NCBI RefSeq assembly: GCF_001469165.1
Contig: NZ_JABX01000039.1
Location: 1 to 55,973, forward strand
From: Thiohalocapsa sp. ML1
GTDB lineage: Bacteria > Pseudomonadota > Gammaproteobacteria > Chromatiales > Chromatiaceae
DNA length: 55,973 bases
Direction: 5' to 3'
Shown: one piece after another, positions 8,857-16,317 of the stretch
Layout of the letters: each line of letters starts with the position of its first letter
How positions within the stretch are numbered: position 1 is the stretch's first letter
Position numbers and translations under genes: made by a program
The notes under the pieces: generated by a model
The model's input: the letters and a program-made list of their open reading frames with translations, nothing else
Database searches by the model: none
Told to the model about the DNA's origin: nothing

Positions 8857-10009
8857 CGGCATCTCCCTTGTCCGAGTTGGTGGGACTAATAACCCAGTCT
8901 TCCCCGACGGAGGTCAGAAACTCGCCAGTTCGCAGCACACCGCGGAAACGCTCGGCATCGGGGTGGTCGGCCAGACAGGCGGCGGCGGCGGTGCCGTCGT
9001 CGCGAAGATTCAGCACCCAGACCTCGTCATCGTTAAGCTCATCAATGAGGTACGGGGAGTGGCTGGTGGCGACGATCTGAAGGCCCGCGTGCTGATCCAG
9101 GGTCTTGCGGAGCACATCGATCAGCTGCGTCTGGGCGCGCGGGTGCAGGGAGCGGTCGAGATCGTCGATGAGCAGGAGTCGAGGCGGCTCGCGCTCGGTC
9201 AGGAACGTGAGCAGTCCGAGCAGGATCAGGGTGCCTTCGCTGAGGGCGGCTGCGGGCAGTTCCTTGCCGGAGCGCGTATCCAAGACCAGCTCGTCGCCGA
9301 TGACCAGCTCGTGATCGGCGTCCTCCTTGTCGTCGAGGAGTGCCAGCAGCCTTCCGGCTTGCGTCGTGGAGGTTCCGCGCGTAGGACGGTTCATCTCAAC
9401 ACGGCGAACCCGGATCGAAACTACGCTCGGCACGAGTTCGATCAGTTGCTGCTCGAGGGCTAAGAAGCGCTCGCGTTCGTAGGTCATCAGGTGGGCAATC
9501 GTGGATGCCAGGCCTGAGCCGTCGTGGCCTAGCTTGGCATCGACCGAACCGAGAAAACTCGGGGCGGCAAGGCGCGGTGCATCCAGGCGGAGGAGCCGCG
9601 CCGGGCCGACAGCGATTCTTGCTTCTTGCACTAGTGGCGGATCAGCAAACAACCTTCCATCGCGATCGCCGAGATCAGCTTTCCGACCTCCTAGACGAAA
9701 GCTCACCGCGTCGGTGGAGCTGACGTCGAGCACCCAAGGGATTGGCCCAGCGTTGTTGCCGGCGTCAGGCAGGGCGTCGCCAGCAAACGACAGGCGATAG
9801 CCCGGCGATCCACGCCGGGCAAGAGCTGCGTCGGACCCTCCAGGCGCGATTGCACGAGAGTCGCGGAGCGCCGCTGCACCGAGTGCGATGCCCTGCAACA
9901 CGCTGGTCTTGCCCGCCCCGTTGGGCCCAACCAACAAGGTCAGGCGTTGCAGCCGAATCTTGGTGGCGACGTGATTCTTGAAGTCGATCAACTCGATGGA
10001 GTTCAGCAT
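8834..10009 (-). CDS. AAA_21/OLD-type ABC-class ATPase
   Basis: A 391-residue ATPase of the ABC/SMC class used by OLD, Septu-, Gabija- and PARIS-like systems. Walker A is GPNGAGKT (28-35), after the typical SIELIDFKNH opening. The signature-like LSEGTLILLGLLTFL, Walker B LLLIDDLDRSLHPRAQ and H-loop IVATSHSPYLIDEL follow. It lies 37 bases after brxC and overlaps the TOPRIM-like gene, an arrangement like known ATPase-sensor plus nuclease-effector defence pairs. It is inner cargo of the BREX operon, not one of the core type 3 components. Confidence 0.8.
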   Translation of the reverse strand: MLNSIELIDFKNHVATKIRLQRLTLLVGPNGAGKTSVLQGIALGAAALRDSRAIAPGGSDAALARRGSPGYRLSFAGDALPDAGNNAGPIPWVLDVSSTDAVSFRLGGRKADLGDRDGRLFADPPLVQEARIAVGPARLLRLDAPRLAAPSFLGSVDAKLGHDGSGLASTIAHLMTYERERFLALEQQLIELVPSVVSIRVRRVEMNRPTRGTSTTQAGRLLALLDDKEDADHELVIGDELVLDTRSGKELPAAALSEGTLILLGLLTFLTEREPPRLLLIDDLDRSLHPRAQTQLIDVLRKTLDQHAGLQIVATSHSPYLIDELNDDEVWVLNLRDDGTAAAACLADHPDAERFRGVLRTGEFLTSVGEDWVISPTNSDKGDADAAGTDR

Positions 10010-10046
10010 GGAAGCCGCCTTTGCATCATTGTGGACCCGTCATGGT

Positions 10047-13000
10047 TCATTCCACCACGAACCGCAGCTTGCTCGTGTCCTTCCCCTTGCACCGCTCGCT
10101 GAGGAACGACTCGAAGCGCTTGCGCAACTCGTCCGGCGCCGCAGGGGACCCGCCCGACAGCAGGGCCTGCTTGATGTCGTCTGCGCTGACGATGATCTTC
10201 TCGAGCCCGGATAACGCCTCCTGCACCGCGCTGATGAAGCCCGGCGTCACCGAGTCGGGCAGCGTTCTCTTGGCGAGGAACCCCTGGATCTGATCGCGCT
10301 GTCCCGCCTGGAGCAGGTCGAAGTTGGCCTGGGTAATGGGGTCGTCCAGGTTGTCCAGCAGGGTTTGTTGCCAGGCGGTGAGCAGGGCGTCCAGCTCGTC
10401 GTCGAAGCCCTTGAGCACATTGGCCGCGGGGAGCAGCTCGCGTTGCTCGTTGGCGGGCCTGAAATTGCAGTGCGGGCAGACCGGGCTCGCGGTTAGCTCG
10501 GACTCGATGAGCGCAGCACAGCTCTTGAGCTTGTCGAGCTTGTCCTCGAAGGTGGTGAGCTGGCCGGTCGGCATCAGGGAGATCGCGGCCAGCGCGCGCA
10601 GGGTGACGAGACGCGAGTCTTTGCGCAGCGCGGACTTGGTTTTGTCCTCGGAGACGCCGAGCCGGGCCTTCGCATGGCTGGTCACGTAGGCCGCGACATA
10701 ATCCTTCTTGAGCGCGGCGAGCCGTTGCCGGTATTCCGCGGCATGTTGCGCCGTGCGGTCTTGCGACAGTTTGTCGAGGATCGACCTGCGGGCGGCCTGG
10801 GCGTTCTGCGTCCAGGGGTGACCACTGTCGAGAACCATCTCGGCCTGGGACAAATAGGCCGCGGTGGTGCCGAGGTCGGCGACCAGATCGCGGAGGCGCT
10901 CGACCTGGGCGAGAACTCCCAAGTTATTCTTCTGGGTGTCGACGTCGGCCTGGGTGACGCGCAAGTTCTTGAGCTTGCCGACGGTGTTGTAGGGCTGGAG
11001 GCTCTCGAGGAAGGTCTTGAGCGCCGCGAGCCGCTGATGCCAGTCGGCCAGCTCGTCATCGCGCAGCAGGGGCTGTCCCCAGAAGCTGAGGCGGCTCTGT
11101 AGGTCGGTGCCGGCGGTCAGCAGGCGGAAGACCTGCTCGGAGACGGCCTTTTGCAGCTCCTTGACCGGCTCTTCCTTGCCCTGGGTGGCCATCTGGGCGA
11201 GACCGGTCGGCAAGCCCAGTGCCTCGAACAGGGCGCGCAGCACGGAGACGTTGATCTCCTTGGGGGCCTCGATGTGCTTGAAGCCCTTCAGATCGTCCAA
11301 TGACCGCTCGGCGAGGAGGGAGAGCTTGCCCGAGTCAATCTTGTCGCCGGTGATGGCCAGGACGATGTCGCCGGAGTAGACGAGGCCGGCGAGCACGGCC
11401 ACCAGCAGGTCCGGCTCCAGGCGGAACTTGACCGGAGCGAAGTATTCGATGTCGGTCGTCCCGCTGAGCAGCTCGCCGCGGTTGACGACCTGGCCGTGCC
11501 CCTTGGCCTGGAGTCGATTCAGGACCTCCTGGGCATAGCGGGAGCGGGCCGGTTCGATGCGGTCGCCGTCCAGCATCTCCAATGCATCCAGCACGGCGAC
11601 CGCGTCCTTGGTGCGGGAGCCGCCGGCGAGCCAGCGTAGCGCGCTTCCAACATACTGCTTGCGGTTGATCTCGGTGAGCAGGAGCGAGAACGCCGGGTAT
11701 TCAGGGGCAAGGTCGGAGAAGTGCTGCCCAAGGGCGAGGCCGGAGACGACGTTGACCACGTCGCGGAAGTTGATGCGCTCATCCGAGCCGAGCCGGGCCT
11801 TGTCCCGCATGGAGACTCCGCGGCCCCAGTCTTGCAGCGGCTTGCTCTTGCCGCCGTAGCTGACCTCCATGGCCGTCATCTGCTTCTCCTGGAGCCATTT
11901 GCTCATGGCGCGCAGGGCGTCCTGTGCCTTGGAGAGGTAGATGGACTTGGCGTTGCCGCTGGCCGTGGCCGCGAGATCCAGCGCGGCGGCGTAGCTGCGC
12001 AAGCTGCGCGTGATGTCGTCGTCGAGCCCCTTCAGCCGGAAGAACACCTCGTCGGACAGATGCTCGTCGCGGAAGCGCGGCGGCTCGAAGGGCTGGATGA
12101 AGTAGATGTAGAAGTCCCGCGGCGGCTGAGCCGTCGGCCGGTCGTTGGGCGCGCCGAAGAAGAGGTAGCCGATGCGCTCGACGCGGCGCTCCTGCCACTC
12201 GATCTGGTACTGCCAGATCTGGAAGCCGGAGATGTAGGTGGTCTCGTCTCGACGTTCCATGAGTTGGAGGATGGCGCTGAAGTAGGCACGGTCCAGGGCG
12301 TCGTCGGACAGCGCATCGGCGCGGGTGTCGATCTGGGCGTCGTAGTCGATGTCCTTTTTGAGGTCGAGGTAGTACTGCTCCGTGCCGGGGGCCTTGGAGA
12401 TGAACTGGCCGTTGACGGTCTTCAGGACCTCGCGCAGGCAGGTCACGACCTGCACTAGGAGGTCAGATGCGGGCTCGCCGCCCATGTCCTCGAATCCGGG
12501 GTGGAAGAGGCAGAGGGTGTCGCGCAGCTCCGCCGCGGTGGCGCCGATCGGCACGTAGATGTCACCGCCCGTGGTGAGTCGGTGGACGGACAGGGCCGCG
12601 ATCAGGCGCAGCGCCATCGGCTTGAATGCGGGGCGGGTGAATGCCTGTTTGATCCGTCCGGTGAGGACCTCGGAGACCTTGATCACCGGTCCGATCGAGG
12701 GATCGGAGCGCAGAACGGAGTTGGTGGTGACGGTCTCCCAGAAGCTGTCGTAGGCGATCAGGCCGGGGCGATCGTCGGGGACTTCGCTGTCCAGGATGGC
12801 TTGGATCTGGTCCCGGATGGTGACCAGGGCGCCACGCTTCTCGGTGAAGACCAGTCGCTCGAAGGTGCCGATGTAGTCGGGGTGCACCGGGAACAGGCGG
12901 ACGTATTCGTCCATGCGCTCGTTCATGTTGCCGTAGAAGCGCGCGAACGGGGTCAGATAGCCGCGGATTCTCTGGTGCTGATCGGCCGTCTTCTTGAGCA

Positions 13001-13772
13001 GCCGCTCAGACACCACGAAGCTTACGTCCGCTCGGGCGAGCAGGACCTGGGTGAAGCGGTCCTTGACGCGCCGCAGGCTGTCGGCGACGTGCTCGAACCG
13101 ACTGCTGTCGAAGACTGCCTCCTGCACGCCGGCGACAAAGCGGAAGCGCAGGTGTTTGCAGACCTCACCGATCTCGCGCAGGAAGGAGAGATCGAGCACC
13201 AGCGCGTGGTCCTTACGGGAGCGCAGGTAGTCGAGGAGCTCGTCGACGACGAGCAGGACGCCGTGGTCCGGGTAGACCTCGTTGAACGCGGCCATCATGG
13301 CCTCGAACGCGGCCTTGTTGTTGACGACCTGGTCCGCCGGCGGGAAGTCAAACGCCACACCAATCTGATCCAGGAACCGAGTCAGCTCACCTGTGACCAT
13401 CTCTCGCAGCGGCATCTCGCTGGAGATCTCGAAGCCATGCACCTTGAATTTGCCGGCGATACTGTTGGCTGCCTCGGCCACCTTGGGGTGGCGCAGCATG
13501 GGCTGGTAGGCAGCGTCTTCCGCGACCAGTGAGAGTACCGACATCAGGTGCGATTTGCCGGTGCCGTAGTTTCCAACAACGAGCAAGCCCTGGTGGTCGA
13601 CGTCAACGTCGAACGAGAGCTGTGGGATCATTACCCTTGCGATGCGCTCTGCCATCTCGTCGGAGATGACGTAGGTTGAGAGGAGCTTTTTTCCCTCTCC
13701 CGGACGTTTGATGTGTCGCAATTCGATCGTCTTCTCGATCGGCTCGAACTGGATGAGATCTCCGTAGCGCAT
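10047..13772 (-). CDS. brxC: BREX P-loop protein BrxC/PglY (DUF6079 type)
   Basis: A 1241-residue BREX ATPase, essential for phage restriction in systems that have been tested. The N-terminus holds Walker A GNYGTGKSH (67-75) and a Walker B strand in HGVLLVVDELLDYL. The long C-terminal part includes a possible Zn-binding CPHCNF segment and coiled stretches. Length and N-terminal organisation match BrxC/PglY. It is 30 bases downstream of brxF, which together with PglXI and BrxHII points to BREX type 3. I see no interruption in the frame. Confidence 0.9.
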   Translation of the reverse strand: MRYGDLIQFEPIEKTIELRHIKRPGEGKKLLSTYVISDEMAERIARVMIPQLSFDVDVDHQGLLVVGNYGTGKSHLMSVLSLVAEDAAYQPMLRHPKVAEAANSIAGKFKVHGFEISSEMPLREMVTGELTRFLDQIGVAFDFPPADQVVNNKAAFEAMMAAFNEVYPDHGVLLVVDELLDYLRSRKDHALVLDLSFLREIGEVCKHLRFRFVAGVQEAVFDSSRFEHVADSLRRVKDRFTQVLLARADVSFVVSERLLKKTADQHQRIRGYLTPFARFYGNMNERMDEYVRLFPVHPDYIGTFERLVFTEKRGALVTIRDQIQAILDSEVPDDRPGLIAYDSFWETVTTNSVLRSDPSIGPVIKVSEVLTGRIKQAFTRPAFKPMALRLIAALSVHRLTTGGDIYVPIGATAAELRDTLCLFHPGFEDMGGEPASDLLVQVVTCLREVLKTVNGQFISKAPGTEQYYLDLKKDIDYDAQIDTRADALSDDALDRAYFSAILQLMERRDETTYISGFQIWQYQIEWQERRVERIGYLFFGAPNDRPTAQPPRDFYIYFIQPFEPPRFRDEHLSDEVFFRLKGLDDDITRSLRSYAAALDLAATASGNAKSIYLSKAQDALRAMSKWLQEKQMTAMEVSYGGKSKPLQDWGRGVSMRDKARLGSDERINFRDVVNVVSGLALGQHFSDLAPEYPAFSLLLTEINRKQYVGSALRWLAGGSRTKDAVAVLDALEMLDGDRIEPARSRYAQEVLNRLQAKGHGQVVNRGELLSGTTDIEYFAPVKFRLEPDLLVAVLAGLVYSGDIVLAITGDKIDSGKLSLLAERSLDDLKGFKHIEAPKEINVSVLRALFEALGLPTGLAQMATQGKEEPVKELQKAVSEQVFRLLTAGTDLQSRLSFWGQPLLRDDELADWHQRLAALKTFLESLQPYNTVGKLKNLRVTQADVDTQKNNLGVLAQVERLRDLVADLGTTAAYLSQAEMVLDSGHPWTQNAQAARRSILDKLSQDRTAQHAAEYRQRLAALKKDYVAAYVTSHAKARLGVSEDKTKSALRKDSRLVTLRALAAISLMPTGQLTTFEDKLDKLKSCAALIESELTASPVCPHCNFRPANEQRELLPAANVLKGFDDELDALLTAWQQTLLDNLDDPITQANFDLLQAGQRDQIQGFLAKRTLPDSVTPGFISAVQEALSGLEKIIVSADDIKQALLSGGSPAAPDELRKRFESFLSERCKGKDTSKLRFVVE

Positions 13773-13802
13773 GCGGTCCTCGTCTTCCTCTGATGCTGAG
13801 CT

Positions 13803-14276
13803 TTAGGTCTGGATGTAAAAGGGGACGACGCCATCGAGGGCGTCGTCCCGGTGCTCCGGATGGCTGGTCTCGGCGTAGGTGAGACGCGGCGCGCCGCTAC
13901 CTTGTCGATGCTCCCCGGGCCATACCGCCACGACACGCCGGGCGTGGGCCAGGCGCTTGAGTAGGTCGAGCGGGTTGATCGTAAGCGTGCTGTCGAACAG
14001 CAGCTCGATGTTGTCGACCAGAAGCAGGTCGCCGCTGGCATGCTCGTCCGCGATGTCGCGCAGGAGGTGACCGGCCTGGAGTCGGCGTTGTTTGTTGGGG
14101 AGCTTGGCGAGCCGCGTCCCTAGCTCCAGTCCGAGATTCATCACCGAGGCGCTGGCCTGCTCGGCGAGGCTATAGAGCAATGCGGTCTTCCCGCAGCCGG
14201 GCGGCCCGATCAGCAGGATCAGCTTGCTATGCAGGGGCGCGACCTCGTCGAGCAGTTGCTTTAGTCGTGGGAGCAT
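13803..14276 (-). CDS. brxF: BREX type 3 small ATPase BrxF
   Basis: A 157-residue P-loop protein with Walker A GPPGCGKTALLYS (24 onward) and Walker B DLLLVDNIELLFD. BrxF of about 150 residues opens type 3 BREX operons just before brxC, which is the case here. The start MLPRLKQLLDEV is chosen because the longer frame to 14363 would overlap most of the tail of the HTH gene. It begins 14 bases after that gene's stop. Confidence 0.88.
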   Translation of the reverse strand: MLPRLKQLLDEVAPLHSKLILLIGPPGCGKTALLYSLAEQASASVMNLGLELGTRLAKLPNKQRRLQAGHLLRDIADEHASGDLLLVDNIELLFDSTLTINPLDLLKRLAHARRVVAVWPGEHRQGSGAPRLTYAETSHPEHRDDALDGVVPFYIQT

Positions 14277-14289
14277 GACGAGTGGCTTC

Positions 14290-14507
14290 CTATCCTTGCT
14301 TTCCCATGTGATCGTCGGATTGCTCGCCACTTTGGCGCCTGATCCATTCGTCGATGTCCGCACGAGAAAAGCGCGAGGTCCCGCCGACCTTGAAGGCGGG
14401 GATCTTCTTGGTGCCGGCGACGCGGTAGATGGTGCGCTCGGTCAACTGCAGGTGCTCCCCGGCTTCCTTGATGGTGAGGATCTGGCCTCAGTGTTGGCAG
14501 CTAGCAT
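14290..14507 (-). pseudogene. excisionase-type helix-turn-helix protein with an N-terminal frameshift
   Basis: The minus strand encodes ILTIKEAGEHLQLTERTIYR followed by VGGTSRF and SRADIDEWIRRQS, a clear HTH_17 (MerR/excisionase-like) DNA-binding domain ending at 14290. In that frame a TGA stands immediately before the domain and there is no ATG. A start in another frame at 14507 reads MLAANTE and would join the domain if one base were added near 14485. It is therefore a frameshifted gene or a sequence error. The position, directly upstream of brxF, suggests a regulator of the operon. Confidence 0.6.
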
Positions 14508-14884
14508 ACAGGGAGACCAAGATGAGGCAGTTGCGGACAGGATAACGCAGACTTTTCAAGACCGATAATGCCTGGATGCTTGCGCTTCTGTAGTTGGGGA
14601 TGGCTGGGCGGCCGCGGCTCCGGGGTGCTCGGGTCGGGGGGATGCCCGTGGGTCCGTCTGGAAGCCGGAACCACGGGACAGCGGGCTCCCTCCGGCTGGA
14701 CGCCGGAGCCACGCGGCGTGGCGGGCGGGTGCGGAAAACTCAATCGATACATCAGTAAATTCTGATGTACTTATATTTAAGGCTGAGCAGAATACTGTGC
14801 TTACAGGGCGGCAGGGCGGTTGCGTGGGCACGGTTGCGGGCTGAGGACGGCTCGCGGGGTGTCGTCGGGCCGCCGCCGCCGAGT
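14508..14884. other. non-coding junction between the defence island and the flanking genes
   Basis: No convincing gene. It holds GC-rich imperfect repeats (CCGTGGGTCCGTCTGGAAGCC, split here as a description of 14647-14667, and CTCCCTCCGGCTGGACGCCGGAGCC around 14689-14713), an AT-rich inverted repeat at 14749-14770, and the leader of the DUF2189 gene. The orientation of genes changes here, so it likely contains divergent promoters, but I could not assign specific boxes. Confidence 0.4.
14749..14770. promoter_or_regulatory. AT-rich inverted repeat
   Basis: Perfect 8-base arms TACATCAG and CTGATGTA flank a 6-base centre. It is notably AT-rich against a GC-rich background and lies between the divergent brx operon and DUF2189 gene. 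It could be an operator for a HTH protein or the remnant of an attachment or recombination site. There is no second copy that I noticed. Confidence 0.4.
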
Positions 14885-14940
14885 TTTGCAACAGACACCT
14901 TTGCAACAGACACCTTTGCAACAGACACCTTTGCAACAGA
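14885..14940 (+). repeat. four direct repeats of a 15-bp unit
   Basis: The unit TTTGCAACAGACACC is repeated in perfect tandem from 14885, three full copies and a fourth that diverges at its end (ATCTGG). The array ends about 18 bases before the DUF2189 start codon, so it lies in that gene's 5' leader. It could be a slippage-prone spacer or a regulator-binding array. Confidence 0.75.
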
Positions 14941-14957
14941 TCTGGAGTAAGTCGACC

Positions 14958-15758
14958 ATGAGCACCAATCAGCAGACCGACATTGCCGCGTTCGACGGGC
15001 ATCGCGACAGTGTCAACGCAAACGATCTGCGTATTCGGCAAGTGGAGCCCGGCGCTGCCATGCGCTGGCTGCGCGAGGGCTGGGCCGCCGTGGGGCGGGC
15101 GCCGGGGGTGAGCCTGTTCTACGGCGGTCTCTGCGCGGCGGTGGGCTTCGGCGTGGTGCTGATGAGCCAGGCAATGCCGGGGCTGACGGTGAAGTTCATC
15201 ATTGCGCTGTTGCTGCTCGGCCCCTTCCTGGCGGCCGGCCTGCACGTGAACGCGCGCCAGCACCACGCGGGTGAGGCCACCGGCATCTGGCGGAGCTTCG
15301 CGCTCGACGGCCAGCGCCGCTCCAGCCTGGCGCTGTTCGGGCTGTTGCTGATCTTCGTGGTGGCGACCTGGATGATGGCGACGGTGGTGCTGTTCGCGAT
15401 CAAGGTCACGGCGCTGGCGCCGACGTCGGCCGGCTACGTGACCGCCCTGGGCGGTGGTGCCGACCCGCTGATGACGCTCTTCCTCCTCGTCAGTGGGGCG
15501 TTGCTGGCGGGGGGCGTGTTCGTGTCGAGTGTCATCGCCGTGCCGCTGATCGTCGATCGGGACGCGGGCCCCGTTGCGGCGGCGCACGCGAGCTGGCGGG
15601 CGGTGGCTGCCAATCCGCGGCCGATGCTTGCCTGGGCCGGCGTGGTGGTGGGCCTGATGCTGCTCGGCGCGCTGAGCGCCTTTCTGGCGATGGCCCTGAT
15701 CTTTCCGCTGCTCGGCTACGGTAGCTGGTATGCCTACCGCGAGCTGATCGAGGCCTGA
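14958..15758 (+). CDS. DUF2189 family membrane protein
   Basis: A 266-residue inner-membrane protein with about six hydrophobic segments, such as FYGGLCAAVGFGVVLMS, FIIALLLLGPFLAAGL, LALFGLLLIFVVATWMM and a final LMLLGALSAFLAMALIFPLL. The order matches DUF2189 proteins, which have no established function and sometimes lie near cytochrome-oxidase genes. The start ATG at 14958 has GGAG ten bases upstream. A 15-bp direct repeat array lies in the leader. Confidence 0.8.
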   Translation: MSTNQQTDIAAFDGHRDSVNANDLRIRQVEPGAAMRWLREGWAAVGRAPGVSLFYGGLCAAVGFGVVLMSQAMPGLTVKFIIALLLLGPFLAAGLHVNARQHHAGEATGIWRSFALDGQRRSSLALFGLLLIFVVATWMMATVVLFAIKVTALAPTSAGYVTALGGGADPLMTLFLLVSGALLAGGVFVSSVIAVPLIVDRDAGPVAAAHASWRAVAANPRPMLAWAGVVVGLMLLGALSAFLAMALIFPLLGYGSWYAYRELIEA

Positions 15759-16317
15759 GATTTTCGGGCTTCGGCTCCTTCAGCCACCGGGCTCGGCTTC
15801 TGGGCCCGGTTCGGGCAAGAGGGCCGAGGGCCAAGGGAGACATCCTTGGCCCTCGGCCCTCGGCCCTCGGCCCTCGGCCCTCGGCCCTTTGGTCCGACGG
15901 CGAGCCAGCCTCGGCCGCGTTCGTTTCCGCCGTTGCCTTTGCCTTAGGCAGTTCCCCGATGGCGACTTAAGACAGCCTCCACCGCAATAGAGAGTCATCA
16001 TGTCGCTCGTCTCCCCGCTTCCGCTGCTGGGCGGGTGGGCGTTTCTTACGTTGTGCAGAAGGGACTAAACCTTTAGTTCTGGTCTCGGCCCCGATCGGTG
16101 CGATCCCTGCGCGCGGGCTGATGGCCTCAACGACGCCACGGGCGGGCCCTTAGGCAATGCCATGTGTGACGGGATGCCGCAATACAAGCATCGGCCATGC
16201 GACGGCCGAGACCTAGGCGCTTCGGACACCGCATTGTCGGTTCCGTCTGATGGTTCCGCCCTGGCCGAGCGGTTAGCGTCCCCAGGAAGACTTGCTCGCG
16301 GCCCCGGCCGCTCTACG
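15759..16317. other. intergenic region with a GGCCGAGGGCC-type element
   Basis: No gene is supported. At 15820-15893 GGGCCGAGGGCCAAGGGAG is followed by CTTGGCCC and six CTCGGCCC-type units, so the two halves can pair. This is the same repeat as at 177-238, 31553-31616 and 32695-32750. The remainder, up to the sensor-kinase start, has no recognisable feature. Confidence 0.6.
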
